DNA from: Rhizophagus clarus
Lineage: Eukaryota > Glomeromycota > Glomeromycetes > Glomerales > Glomeraceae
Length of the DNA: 64,000 nt
Assembly (NCBI GenBank): GCA_015698045.1
Contig: BLAL01000315.1
Location: 62,001-126,000 of the forward strand
Reading direction: 5' to 3'
This document shows, one piece after another, positions 1 to 12,419 of the stretch; position 1 is the first letter of the stretch; each line of letters starts with the position of its first letter. A program made the translations under genes and the position numbers. Under the pieces are notes generated by a model. It was not told the DNA's origin. It did no database searches and saw nothing but the letters and a program-made list of their open reading frames with translations.

Positions 1-13
1 ATATAAGTTGAAT

Positions 14-1412
14 ATGGAACAGCCATGTAATTGTATACTTTGCTCGGCATGCAACAGTCAAATTAACAGAGATATTAAAGCGGCTGATAAAGATAAAAAA
101 TTTATTATCATTCCTCCTTCACCAACCGATGATACTTCTTCTCAACCATCTACACCATCTATACCACCGCAAATAGAATTCAAATTACGCATGTCTATCA
201 AACAAAACAAACAAACATTGCCTGCTATAATAATTAGCTTTAATTTAGAATATCCAACCTTTATTGATTTTAGGGATAAACTTGAGTCATTTATCTGTGA
301 ACAAGTTGGATTAATATATAAAAATGAATATACTTTAGCATACAAATCATATTCAGAGAGTGGAGCTGGAACACTTTTAGGTAACGAAGAAGCGTTTGAT
401 GAATTTTTAAAAGATTATCAAAGTATGACAACAGGAAATAAAAAAGTAGTAGTTGTTGTTACACTTAAAGAAGCATCTAAGAAACAATCACGTCAGGTAT
501 TTATTATTTTTGAAAATTATTTACAAAACTATTATATATCTAATAAAATTATAGAGTGATGAAATTTCAGAACAGGAATCTGATGAAGGATCAGATAATG
601 ATACCCAAAATACTAAGTCCAAATCACAACCGCCATCAAAAAAACGTGCAAAGAAGCGTACACCTAAAGAAGCAGATTTGGATGAAAATGAAGCATTGAT
701 TGGTTCTTATGTAATAAAATTAAATGATAAGTATATTTGTGATGTTCAAAATCACAAACACTGTTTTATTAAAGAGGACCGTCATTTACCTTTAACTAAT
801 TTTGCAATTAGTTTATGGGCTAAAGAAATTGTATGTATTTACAAATATATTACAAGTTTTAAATTTTATAATATTATTAAATTTATTTTATTTTTATTAT
901 AGGTAAATAAAAATACAGATTTAGATACTCCTCCTAATCATGCTATGTTTAGTATGATGCATTCAGTAAAAGTAACTAAAAGAAATTCTTCTAATGTTAC
1001 TGATGATTTCATTAATAATTCTCAAATGACAACATATTCTCAATATCCCTACCATTCTTATTATCCTCAACAAATGTATTATTCATCATATCCATATTAT
1101 CATTCTGATTATGATTCAAGAAGATCTTCAATTATCTCACAATTATCAGATCAAAGTTTATCAATTTCTTCACAAACATCATTAGATCACAATTTAACAA
1201 AAAAAACTATACCAAGTATGGAAGATTTTTTGAAAAACCTAGATCAAGAATATGGAGATGGAAAATTTACATGCTATTTATCTGTTTTTGAAGAACAGGA
1301 AATTCTTGTTAATCAACTTACAAGATTATCAGAATCTGAATATATTTCAATGGGTGTAACAATTATTGGACGTAGACAAATATTGCGTGATGAGGCAAAA
1401 AAATATGAGTAA
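14..1412 (+). CDS. SAM-domain protein, three exons
   Basis: Exons are 14-496, 555-830 and 903-1412. Both introns (58 and 72 nt) begin GT and end AG, and both junctions are phase 0, joining three frames into a 422-residue product. The middle is polar, with a lysine/arginine stretch (KKRAKKRT) that could be a nuclear localisation signal, followed by a YPYHSYYPQQMYY-type tyrosine/serine-rich linker. The last ~65 residues (FLKNLDQ...VLVNQL-like...MGVTIIGRRQIL) have the helical pattern and G-R-R ending of a sterile alpha motif, a protein- or RNA-interaction domain. SAM proteins form large families in Rhizophagus, and this one resembles those. The ATG at 14 was chosen because it is the first in frame, but the frame is open to the left edge, so an upstream exon is possible. 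The partner is unknown. Confidence 0.72.
497..554 (+). other. Intron 1 of the SAM-domain gene
   Basis: GTATTT donor, TATAG acceptor, 58 nt, phase 0. Its length and AT content are typical of the other introns inferred in this window. Confidence 0.7.
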
Positions 1413-1551
1413 TTTCAGTACATATTTTACATTTTTTGTATATATTTTTGTATATTTCATTTTATTAGTATAATAATTCAATAAAAGTTAATGGTATTAC
1501 AAATAAATATACACATTATAAATGAAAATAAATTTCAAAATTTTATTTTAT

Positions 1552-2643
1552 TTATAAATAAACTGATTCTTCAAAATATTTTTTTGCTATATCTGGTGTA
1601 GTTTGAGCTAATGCAACTAAAATTAAATATATTGGGTCAAAATAATTTGCAAAATCTCTGTATCTTTTTAACCAAGATTTTAACGCTGAAAAAGCTGTTT
1701 CAATGGGATTTAAATCTGGTGAATAGGGCGGTAAATAAAGTATTTTCCCACCAATGTCTTCTACTGCTGTAACTAAATCATCATCATGATGTATACGTGC
1801 ATTATCCATAACTAATACACTATGTTTAGCCGGATATGGATTCATTTGAGGTATCTTATTGAAAACAAATGAATATTGTTAATAAAAAATTCTAAATAAT
1901 GATATAAATATAAATTATTTACCAATTGTGTTAAAACAAAAGTTTTAAATCTCTCTTTATCACAACTCCCTTCCATAATATCTACAGCAATGAAACCTTC
2001 TAAAGATAGGGCAGGTAAAATAGTATAACGTTTTCCCCTAACAAAAACAACACTTTTTTTTGCTCTAGTGTTGATAGAAGAATAGCCATATAATCTGGTA
2101 AGTGTCCTCTCATCCTTCGCAGATTCGTCAATAAAAATTAGTTGTTCAGCAGTATAATTCATTCCAATATTATATAAATAAACACCTCGCAATATATCAC
2201 TTCTTTCTTTTGATGCTTTTTGTATTTTCTTTCTAGTTATACCACAAAATTTAAGAGAACGCCATAATGTTGGAATAGAAACCAGTTTTCCTATTCTCTG
2301 CTCCATCTCGTGTACCAATTCATCAAGGTACCGGTATCTACTTTATCTTTAACCAAGCTTTCCAATACCTATAAATTATAAACTCTGTTAGATAAAAAAT
2401 AATATATAGTTATTACATCAAAATAATTATTACCTGCATATCTTATCTTGATAATATTTTTCTCCTTCTCACTTTACCAACAAATGGATCTTTTACACAT
2501 CCCCATTTTTTAAAAATTCTACAGACTTTATAAACAGTTGACTCGCTAACATACATTCTTTTAGCAATTTCATTTTGCGTTAAACCCTCAGCTTGACAAT
2601 AAATAATTCGCCATCTCAAATCTTCACTTAGACTTTTTCCCAT
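1552..2643 (-). pseudogene. Tc1/mariner (IS630-type) DD34E transposase, broken
   Basis: Three exons read right to left: 2434-2643 (helix-turn-helix, QNEIAKRMYVSESTVYKV), 1923-2368 and 1552-1854, with introns at 2369-2433 and 1855-1922. The catalytic triad is visible: first Asp in IFIDESAKDE, second in VMDNARIHHD, and Glu in YSPDLNPIE, with 34 residues between the second Asp and Glu, diagnostic of the DD34E group (DDE_3-type endonuclease). Such enzymes cut and paste DNA into TA sites. The copy is dead: an in-frame TAA lies near 2443 in exon 1, and a two-base insertion near 2330 shifts the frame early in exon 2. The rest is well preserved, so inactivation looks fairly recent. I could not find convincing terminal inverted repeats. 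Confidence 0.85.
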
Positions 2644-2952
2644 CCTTAATCTAATATTGCTTTAAGAAATTATAATATTGTTAATTTTCAACAACTAAAG
2701 CGTATTTTGTAATAAAAAAAAAAAGAAACTAAAAAAATTCGCGAAAATTCACAAAAATTCGCGGGAATTCGTTTTATTAGAGGTAATATTTTTGAGAATT
2801 CGAAGGTAAAGAACTACTTTAGTACTATGAAACTCAGAATATAGTAACTGTAAGACCCATAGTATATATTTGTAAAAAGAATTCGCAACGTTTGTTATAA
2901 ATTTTAAAAAGAGTTCGCAAAAAAATGCAAAATTCGCGTAATTTGTAACACG

Positions 2953-3246
2953 TTGTCATGTGATCGAAAATCGCACCATTTTGAAAACGGCGATAATAGA
3001 TCATATACACCTTATCATGTTTCACTAGATCAATTTTATGATTATATAAGTTATTCAAAGTATATTAAGAGATGTCAATTATCTGATAGATTAGCCATAA
3101 TAAGAAATCAAATACAATCCAAATATACTGCACCTGAGTTTAGAAATCTTTGGAACAATCAATCAAATATACCTAATATTTCTAGTAATACTACTTTGGA
3201 TAATCTTGCTGAAGTATACTTCAATTTTATACAAAAAAAGAAGTAA
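2953..3246 (+). other. Short unassigned coding-like frame
   Basis: A 97-residue frame rich in Tyr, Asn, Gln and Ile (for example YHVSLDQFYDYISYSKYIK), with a composition like real proteins here. A possible acceptor (AATAG) sits near 2998, so it could be the last exon of a lost gene. I do not recognise it. It lies just upstream of the Tc1/mariner gene and may be part of that element's insertion context. Confidence 0.25.
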
Positions 3247-3480
3247 AAGTAAGGCAATAATGAGAACTATACTTGTATTTGAAATTAATTTTGTATTACA
3301 GAATTATGTAATTCTGTAATTCCGTAATTATTAAGTAATTTATTAGGAAAGATCCGAATTCCGTATTTAATTTCGGATTCCGTATTTAATTTCGTATTAC
3401 GAAAATATTTGGCCAGAATTAACCTAAATTTTGGCTGAATTATATTTAAAAATTTAATAAACCATAACTCTGCAACTAGT

Positions 3481-3713
3481 TATCCGATTTTGATGAACTT
3501 ACCGTCATTCGATTCGTCTTATCGAGATGAATCTAATGATAATAAGAACGTAAAATTCCAATCACTAGATCGTGCTCCAACACCAATAATCACTAAATAT
3601 TTGCAGTGAAATAACTTTGTCAATATCGATGCTAGAGTATTGCAATACATATCATTAGCTTCGCCTTGATGAGACGAATCGAATGAGAGTAAGATCGTTA
3701 AAATCGGATCACT
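3481..3713. repeat. Imperfect inverted repeat, ~50 bp arms
   Basis: The left arm (3481-3530) contains ATCCGATTTT and CATTCGATTCGTCTTATC. The right arm (3661-3713) contains their reverse complements with a few changes. The loop is ~130 bp. It looks like a small inverted-repeat transposon or palindrome. A GGCCAGAATTAAC motif just to the left (3411-3423) recurs in element X near 14.3 and 48.4 kb. The rest of 3247-4119 holds AT-rich sequence with repeated TTCGTAATTAC-like strings and no gene I can support. Confidence 0.5.
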
Positions 3714-4119
3714 GGATCCAGAAATATTCATACTTCCGTACTATTACACAAATTTTAGAATTTTGGAGTGTATAATTACAGATTTACGTAATTAATTACG
3801 TATTTACATAATTTAGTAATTTCGGATTTCGGATTTGCCAATTGAATTTCGGAAACAACTATAATGAGAACTGTTTTCAAATCAGTGTTGATAAGATATA
3901 ATGAGTTAAACCATTTAACACTATAATAGTACTAGGGTAATGTCATAGAATTGTCATAAAACTGGCAGGGAACTATTTTCTCTAGTATTTTCTCTGGCAT
4001 TTATTTTGGTATTTTTTCCTAGAATATAGGCTTCAGAAAAATATGGAATTTCTAAACTTTCAGGAATATTTTTCTTTCAGGAATTTTCCAAAACTACATA
4101 TTACTTATCCTATTCAAAC

Positions 4120-4827
4120 ATGACAAGCCAACCTTATTTCAATGAACACTATAAGAGTTTGCTTGACTAATTACCTCCATCTATGAAAAAGGATGCGTGA
4201 TTATGACTAATAACCTGTAAAAATAATTCTCTATCTGAGAAATAGGCTAAAGGTATTCATTCAGATATTGAGAAATTACTTACTAAAGAAGTTGAAAGAT
4301 ACTTTAATAAAAAAAATCACCAGAAGCTTAAGATTGAAGTAAATACCTCTTCTGATGGTTCTAATACATTATCTCAGCTAGATAGATTTGTGAAATAGTT
4401 AGAAGAGTGTGAGGCTTTGCTAAGACAGAAGAAAATTAATATTAAGAAAACTATTGAGACTCAGATTGCTGAGGAACGTAAATGTTTAAAAGATGAATAT
4501 GATACTCTTATGGCTTGAAAAGAAAGTGAATATAATAACTGTGTGGTAGATATGAAGCAGAAATTATATTCATTTAAGTATCAGTTAGAAGAGCAACATA
4601 AATCCAGCAAGGCTGATTTGGAGAAACAATACCATTCTTGTATCTTTGCTTTAGAAAAAGCTAATATTGAAAAAGATAAGGAGGTTGGCAAGTTATCTAC
4701 TATTATTTTTCAACTTAAAAATGATAAGAATGATATAAAAAAATTGGCTGAGCAAAGGTATAAGGCTTTAGAAGATGTTATCTTTACTAAAGACCTACTT
4801 GACAAAAATCCCGAATTTTGGTATTAG
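4120..4827 (+). pseudogene. Coiled-coil protein remnant with nonsense mutations only
   Basis: A single reading frame runs from ATG (MTSQPYFNEHYKSLLD) to 4827 without a frameshift, but is cut by stops near 4171, 4198, 4204, 4249, 4396 and 4516. The last part, open from 4519, is a charged helical coiled coil (EKQYHSCIFALEKANIEKDK). Several stops can be explained as CAA, CAG or TGG codons changed by one C-to-T or G-to-A transition. The product is not recognised. Another charged helical pseudogene lies at 29.84-30.29 kb on the other strand, so it may come from a repeated, element-borne gene. Confidence 0.5.
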
Positions 4828-5039
4828 CATTATAATATGCCAAATTTATTAATAATTAGCCATATTACGGGCTATTAAAAGAGTAGTAAACGAATGTTTT
4901 ACATAAAATTGAAAATATAGGCTTACACAAGGCCAGATTAAGGATCTATAATATGCCAATAATAGGCTTTAATCATTTCGACAGTTTTTTATATCCACAA
5001 AAAATTTATTTAACTATTTTATTACTATTACAGTGCTAT

Positions 5040-5310
5040 TGCAATGCTATTTTTTTTATAATATTTAAATTTTGCTGCACTATTATTGAACATGCCAATT
5101 AAAAATAAAACTAAAAAATTCTGCAATAGCTAGCATTAAAACATTAAATAATTGTTTGATTATTTAGCTACACCACACTATTATTAGGACACGCAATTAA
5201 AAAAATAAAAAAAATAATTTCTAAACTATTTACAGTAGCTAATATTAAATAATTTTTTAAATTATTTAGCTATGATACACTATCATTCAGTCGCACCAAT
5301 TAAAAATATA
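5040..5310. repeat. About 100-bp tandem repeat, ~3 units
   Basis: CACTATTATTGAACATGCC, CACTATTATTAGGACACGC and CACTATCATTCAGTCGCAC start near 5078, 5176 and 5279, each followed by AATTAAAAATA and an AGCTA...TATTTAGCTA segment. This is a degenerate tandem array in the otherwise gene-free stretch 4830-5416. Confidence 0.5.
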
Positions 5311-5416
5311 CTACCTAATGAGACACGCCTATTAAAAATAAAAAACATAATCTTTTATTATTACATAATAATGAATGACATTTGCAGTAAAAATAATCAT
5401 TACAATTTTTCATTAA

Positions 5417-7266
5417 TTATTCATTATCTTCTGATAACATGTCTATGTCAATTTGATTAATAATTAATTCATTCACATAATTACATCGGCTTGCTGATGG
5501 AATGGATAATTGAAAGGTATGTTGATCAAGCTTTTTTATTTTTGATAAAACATCTTCACTATATGATAGTTTCTTTTTATTTTGAACTGCAATTAAAAAT
5601 TCAACATGAATCCTAAGACTTTCAGCAACAAAGATCTCAAGAGATTTGAGTGAAGATGAAGATCTTTTAAATTCTGTATAATTGCTAACATCAAGATATT
5701 TGCTGAGTTTTTGCTTCCAGACTTTACCAGCAATGAACTGCTTGATATTTTCATTAGTGGGATTATTATTACTGTAAGAAAATAATATTTATTAGCATTT
5801 TTAGTAATTATAAATTATTTTAAATAAAATTAAATACATACGAAGTTTTTAGAAGTAAATCTTTAGCAAGTGAAGCCATGTCTCTATTAAAAGTATGCCA
5901 AAAATTATCAAAGTATTCACGCGTTTTTGTATATAAAACTTTAAATTCTTTTGATATTAGATCAATTGTTGGGACAATTTTCATAATAAGATTTTCACGC
6001 ATCTCTTTAGATGGATTTCGTATACGTAGAAATAGGAGCTTGCATTGCTCCATAATTAAATTTGTTACAGTCTCTTTATCCATTAACATTGATGGAATAT
6101 TGGCTTCAATCTATTATACAAAAAAATAAAAAATAAGAGCAAGTAAAAGACAATATAATAAAATTATAATATACCTTGCTTGATGAAATGTTTTGAGCTT
6201 TTGTGACCAAATCTGGTCGTGTGCTTAACCAATTAACAAGTGAATCTTCATCCGGAAATAATAGTTTCTGTGAAATTTCTCTAAATTTTGGAATATTCAT
6301 AGTACTAGTATAAGAATTAGCTGGTAATTCTGCTTGTGACTGATAAGTATTAGCTTCTCGGAATTGCAAAGTTGATCTGTTAATTTTATTTCTCCAACTG
6401 TCCACTTGCGGCTAATAAGTATTTATTTCTTGGGTTAATCTGTGAATTTTATGTTCACGACTTTCCAAATCATCATCTTGTGGTTGATAAATATCAACAT
6501 TTTGAGATTGTAAAGTCGATCTATAATTTTTCAAATCATAATCTTTTTGAAGAGACTGGTTATATGGAGCTTTTCGATGTAATAATAATTCTTGGCTTTC
6601 TGAATCACGACCAGTAATTGCAGAATATGAATCTGTTACAGAAAATTCAAGATTATCAGTATTTAGATAAAAAGGTCCATCAAGATTATATTTTTTATTA
6701 GGATTATCAAAGTATTGTGATTTTGGTATTGATCTCGTATTAAAAGTTGGCAGTTGGTCCACATTTTCATCTGTTATAAAATGAGATTGAATAGGAGGTG
6801 TATTAGCCTTTGTTGAAGTTTGATCCATATTATTTAATAATCCTTGATTTGCAATATAACTATTTGCTAGATAATCTTGATTCAAATTATTATTAGTCAA
6901 AGCATTTTTAATTAGCTCTAATGGAGTACGAATGAGCTCATCAGATATTTCTAAAAAATAAATAGATTTATAATTATTATGAAATAACTACAAAATAATA
7001 AAAATATTAAAAAAAATGTACCATCTTTTTTTAAATGCTTATTTGAGGTATCAGGTTTTAGTATTTCTTTTCAAGAGTTTAGAAAATTTATAATTGTTAA
7101 TACTTATTATTTATAGCTATAATTTATTAAAAACAATTTATGTATAAATATTCAGATCACCATTTTCAAATGATTTGTTTTTTCCGCCTCTTCCTCTTGC
7201 ACTTCTAGTACTTCTTGTTACTACATTACTTGCACCTCTTGTACTTTTCCCTCTTCCACTTGGCAT
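5417..7266 (-). CDS. Five-exon gene of unknown function with one in-frame TAG
   Basis: Exons in reading order are 7161-7266, 7022-7066, 6175-6950, 5842-6110 and 5417-5771. Introns are 64-94 nt, all GT-AG, and phases agree across every junction, giving about 516 codons. The N-terminus is Arg/Gly/Ser rich (MPSGRGKSTRGAS...RGRGGKN), like nucleic-acid-binding tails. The middle is Asn/Gln rich and contains a loose internal repeat (DIYQPQ / NTYQPQ-like). The C-terminal ~270 residues are helical and charged. One TAG at 6412-6414 interrupts exon 3 in a repeat where CAG (Gln) is expected, so it is either a recent nonsense mutation or a sequence error. I do not recognise the family. It diverges from the transposase gene at 7693. 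Confidence 0.6.
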
Positions 7267-7692
7267 TTTTAATGTGTTAGAATAAAGTTATTATAATGAT
7301 AATATTATAATTGATAACAATTTATAATTGAAAATTAGAAATAACTATTGATATCAATTTATAAAATGAGAAATAAATTTATAAGCAATCAAAATGTAAC
7401 TTATAAATAGATAATACTAAAATAGGTCGTCAATAGTTTATAAACTACTATTCAGAAAATGATTAAATAAACTATTAAAAAAGCTTAAACTATTCCTATT
7501 AAAGCTTAGATGTTTAATTGTATGTAAACATTACAATCAATGAAATAATATTATTAGTAATCCTTAAATTGAAATCAATTAATTTGCAACAAATAATTTT
7601 TTTTTTATTATTTTTCATATTAGTTATTTAAATACTTTTATTCTCCTAAATCATTTTATTTCTATTTTTTTTTGTTATTTTTAAAGCACAAT
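7267..7692. promoter_or_regulatory. Divergent intergenic promoter region
   Basis: A 426-bp, strongly AT-rich spacer separates two head-to-head multi-exon genes (start codons at 7266 minus and 7693 plus). No coding frame is visible. It should contain both promoters, but I cannot identify specific sites. Confidence 0.4.
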
Positions 7693-10600
7693 ATGTCAAG
7701 ACATCATCTTATACAACCACAAATCTTTAAATCTTCAGAGTTTCGAATAAGAGCTCCTAAAAAAATTCAACAAGAATTCAGAAATCATAAAAGTGTTTAT
7801 CCGATACATTTATTTGCTTCAAGCCAACAAGAACATAAACAAGGAAATAATGAGTTTGAACAAAATTATTATGAATTTGAACAAGATCATCAAGAATTTG
7901 AACGAAATCATAAATTTGAACAAGTTCATCAAGAGTTTGAACGAAGTCATGGATTTGAACAAGATGATCAAGAGTTTGAACAAAGTCATGGATTTGAACA
8001 AGATCATCAAGAATTTGAACGAAATCATAAATTTGAACAGAATGAACGAAATTATGGATTTGAACAAGATCATCAAGAATTTGAACAAGATTCTGAATTA
8101 GATCCTGAATTTATATTTAATAATGATCCTAAAACCTTTGATGGGAAAAAAAATTTTTTTTCAAACGAAAATAATTCAGAATTTGGTCCCTTTAATTCTT
8201 TTACAATAATGGCTTTTTTTGTATGAACAACAAAGCATATGATTTGTAAGTAATTTTTACATATTTTTAAAAATATTATTAATTAATAATTCATAAATCT
8301 AACATCATAATTATTTAGCTATTGCTGCTTATCAGAATCTTATTCAAATTCTTAAGCATCCTTTATTTAAAGTTGATGAACTATGTTCTAATTTACAAAA
8401 ACTTAAAAGTTATCGTCAAAAATTACCATTAATGGAAATACAAAGTCATATGGTACCAATAAACATTCATAAAACCCCTTCTACCTCCAAAGAAATCACA
8501 CGAACTTATTACTTTTCACTTACTGAACACTTGATAAGAATATTACAAAATCCTAGTATTAACTCAAAATTATATTTTGGACCAGGAGTTTACAATGAAG
8601 TATGTGAAGAATTCTGGCATGGGAATCTTTGGGCTGAATCACCTTTATTTGGTCAATCAAAAATTGTTACAGAAAGAGGTAATTTTGTTTGTGGTGATTT
8701 TATTTGCTATTATGCTTCAAACAACAATGTTAAATATGGACAAATAAGATCATTTATTATGGTAAAAGGTATATTGAAAGCTCAAATACAACGATTGCTA
8801 ACTTTTGATGAGATTCCTTTGCATTTTAAATCACAAGATAGATTAATGAATGCCAGCAAAAAACTTTGGATGCTTGAAGAAACAATCCTACCAATTATAG
8901 ATATTTTAAATATAGTTGATCATTGTATAATTTGGCTTGAAGATAATATTTTACCATCATATTATAATTTTTCAATTGCTGAAATTATATATAAATTTAA
9001 TAATCGATGGAAAATCCGTGGCATTAGCCTTCATCATCAACATCCAATTGAACATTTACAACTTCAAGATCCACCTTTTGGAATTCCTGTTCTTAAGTTT
9101 TTCTTGGATTTGTATTATGATGATTTTGGCACATTTAGGAATACATATCATTCACTTGGAGGAGTATATTTACAAATAGGCAATATGTCCCAAAAATTAC
9201 GAAAACAATTACAAAATCACTTTATTATAGGTTTAGTGCCTTTTGGTGCTAATATCCATGATTTTATTAAACCATTTCTTGAAGAAGTCCGCCAACTTGA
9301 ACATGGTTTTGTAATAACAATTAACAATAAAAAATATTGGTTAACAGGAGGATTGGGTATAATAACCGCAGATCTTCCACAGGGAAATGATATTGCCAGA
9401 ATTCTTCGCCATAATGCTAAATATGGATGCCGATCATATTATGCAGCAAAAGATGATTTGACTAATATTTCATTTGATACTATTCTTAATAGCCGCTATC
9501 ATCAAATAACTAATCTTCAATTTAAAGAAATTCAGGAACTGAATTCTAATAATGCTCGCATACAACGAAGTACTGAATTAGGTTTACGGGATCCAGGACC
9601 TTTAGATCCATATATTCATTATCGGCATCTTCACATACCACAAGATCCTTATCATGCAGTTGCTGGAAAAGTTGCCCGATTTTTAGAATGTACATGTTCA
9701 ATTCTTACTTCACAAGGAGAATCATTTATAATTCAATATTGGAAGGCATTTGAAACTCCCAGAAAGTGGGCACGATTGCCAAACCTTATTAAACATCGGC
9801 ATAGCTTTATGATGTCTGATGTTTTGCGACTATCAATGATTTTACCATTTATACTTAAACGATGTTTACATTCAGGTACTATTAAAAGTGAATATCTTAC
9901 AGCAACTAAAGAGCGGCTTAGTTTATCTCACCAAAATAATGTAATCAAAAAATTAGTAAAAACTTGGGCTCTTGTTGCAAAAGCATCAAAAGAAATATTT
10001 TCAACTATAATTTTACAACCAGAATATTATGATAATTTATCTCAAACCTTAAATAATGAACATCATGCTCTTCTTGAAGTAAGTGATTGTTATTATTGAT
10101 CAATTTTATTTTCAATTTATTTATTTTTATATAATATTTATTTAAATAACAGATGTTTCCAACAAGTTTTGGAAATTTGCCCAATCTTCATATTAATCGT
10201 CATCTTATTGATCATGCACGTAATTATGGAACTTGTACAAATATGTCAGTGGGAATTAAAGAAATGGTGCATCGTATATTTAAGGGTATTGTACCACATA
10301 CCAATAAGCACAACCTTGAACTTATTTTGTTACAACAAATAAATACTTTCCAAACTTTAAGATACTTAACTAATGGTGGATTAGATGATCAAGGTCAACA
10401 CAGTACAATATTTGCCAATATTATAGCAGATCCAAAGTTAAAAAATTTATTATCTGGATGGTATATCAAAAACTATAACCTTTCAATACATAGCAATGAA
10501 GAAGAAAGTTTAGATAATGATGCAGATAATGTAGAAAATAGCGGTAAATATTTTATTATTTTTATCAGTAAAATTAAATATTACAAAATTTTGCTGAACA

Positions 10601-11230
10601 TATAGTGTACTTAATTTTTTTTTAGATAATACAAGTTTAATTACAAATATGACACTTATCAGATGTTCAGATATATATTTACGATCAAAGTGGTGTTTAC
10701 AAGATATTGAAGCTGCTGGATTTATTTCTCCTAATCTTCACAAAAATGGCCTTTTAGGTGAAATAATGCAAGTTTATTTTTCGTATTACTCAATGGATCA
10801 AGCTTTATTATCAACTCATATTCATTTTTATAATTCTGCATCTTATACTATTAAAAAAGATGGTGATTATCAAAAAATTGAAGTTCATATTGGTGACGTA
10901 GTTGAAATTGCTTTGGTAGAGAATGAGAGTGGCTTTGCAAGTGTTGATGCAATAATCAAACATCGTGGAAATGATGAACAAGATTATGTTTTTATATATA
11001 TCACTTGGTTTGAAGATATTTCAAGACAGGATGAATTACTCTTATGTCCGATATATCAATTACAAAAAGATACTAATCATTCTTGGTATCGAATCCATCC
11101 AATATCTACAGTAAAATCCACATCAGAAGTATTATTTGTGCATAATTGTGACTCGCGATGTACTGCAGATCATCATGAAACTTCAAATTTTAAGTATATT
11201 CAAAATAATTTTCTATTCACAGCAATTTAA
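7693..11230 (+). CDS. Tnp2/CACTA-like transposase with BAH-like C-terminus, four exons
   Basis: Exons are 7693-8245, 8319-10078, 10153-10543 and 10626-11230. Introns have good donors (GTAAGT, GTAAGT, GTAAAT) and phases match, giving about 1,100 codons. Exon 1 encodes 13-residue repeats (FEQDHQEFERNHK). Exon 2 holds the transposase-like core, with motifs such as YYDDFGTFRNTYHSLGGVYLQIGN, TADLPQGNDIARILRHNAKYGC and YRHLHIPQDPYHAVAGK, which resemble the fungal Tnp2-like (Transposase_21-type) lineage, including a decayed relative at 51.6-55 kb. Exon 4 (VHIGDVVEIALVENESG...YVFIYITWFED) resembles a BAH domain, used for chromatin binding. A TGA at 8224-8226, probably from TGG, interrupts exon 1; translation could otherwise restart downstream. 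I saw no element ends. Confidence 0.62.
7849..8096 (+). repeat. Coding 39-bp tandem repeats (FEQ repeats)
   Basis: About six 13-residue units of the form FEQDHQEFERNHK/G follow one another inside exon 1 of the transposase-like gene. One unit is shortened (FEQNERNYG). Glu/Gln/His-rich amphipathic repeats of this kind may form an extended helix. The two other frames are also mostly open because of the repeat, so frames on either strand here are shadows. Confidence 0.8.
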
Positions 11231-11404
11231 CGATGATGAAAATCATATGCATTCGCACATTCTTTAAATTTTTAGGAATTGAATCAAAATACTAATTATT
11301 AATTATAGGCAAAATATATCAGAAGCAAAAGATATTAGTGAATATTAGTATAGACAAGTATAGGCGAAACATTTAATATTTTAGTCAAAATATCAAAATA
11401 TTAT

Positions 11405-11935
11405 AGGAACATATAAGAATATTATATGAATATTATAGGAATATTATATGAATATTATATGAATATTATAGGAATATTATATGAATATTATATGAATATT
11501 ATAGGAATATTATATGAATATTATATGAATATTATAGGAATATTATATGAATATTATATGAATATTATAGGAATATTATATGAATATTATATGAATATTA
11601 TAGGAATATTATATGAATATTATATGAATATTATAGGAATATTATATGAATATTATATGAATATTATAGGAATATTATATGAATATTATATGAATATTAT
11701 AGGAATATTATATGAATATTATATGAATATTATAGGAATATTATATGAATATTATATGAATATTATAGGAATATTATATGAATATTATATGAATATTATA
11801 TGAATATTATATGAATATTATATGAATATTATATGAATATTATATGAATATTATATGAATATTATATGAATATTATATGAATATTATATGAATATTATAT
11901 GAATATTATAGGAATATTATAGGAATATTATAGGC
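11405..11935. repeat. 11-bp minisatellite organised into a 33-bp higher-order repeat
   Basis: The monomer is GAATATTATAT or GAATATTATAG. From ~11409 to ~11790 every third monomer ends in G, making a regular 33-bp unit (~11-12 copies). From ~11790 to ~11905 only the T-ending monomer is used. The last three monomers end in G. Because 33 is divisible by three, an uninterrupted MNIIGILYEYY frame exists, but it is an artefact of the repeat. 11940-12420 shows nothing else. Confidence 0.9.
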
Positions 11936-12419
11936 GGAAGTGAGATGATAATATTATAAAAAGAGGCGAAAATTAGCAATACAATGTTCATGATAAATTT
12001 ATAAATCATCATATTACCTTAAAATTTAATTGCTTAATTATTCAAATTAAATTTATTACAATGGGCCAGAAATTATGATATCGTAGTTCTAAAATATTAA
12101 TTTATAAGTTTCTTACTAGTACTATTAACGAGCTTGATAATATGTTTAAATTATTTCTATTATAGGGATATTAAAATATTTATAATAGACAGTTAATAGT
12201 CTTATGTCAAATTTGAGGTTTTTTGTCAAGTAAAATCATAACTCTTAATGATAAGATTAATTATTATGAACCCCATCATAGAAGAAATGTGACAATAGAA
12301 CCAAGTTCATATTTTTCTCTTCATAATACTGGAAGATGCAAAGGATGACTTAAGTATTCAAAAAAAATATACTTTTCAAGTATATGTCTAAGTTAGTAAT
12401 AGATGAATAGGCATCATAT

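Noticed and set aside
3519..3731. 70-residue minus-strand frame MNISGSSDPILTI
   Set aside because: It spans the two arms of an inverted repeat, which explains its two similar halves (SFDSSHQ / SLDSSR). Not a gene.
7793..8101. Asn/Leu-rich frames on both strands over the FEQ repeats
   Set aside because: Shadows of the 39-bp coding repeat. The FEQ frame continues in phase across an intron into the transposase gene, the others do not.
11426..11803. 125-residue open frame MNIIGILYEYY repeated
   Set aside because: It exists only because a 33-bp repeat has no stop in that frame. No start context, and the other parts of the array have a different period phase.
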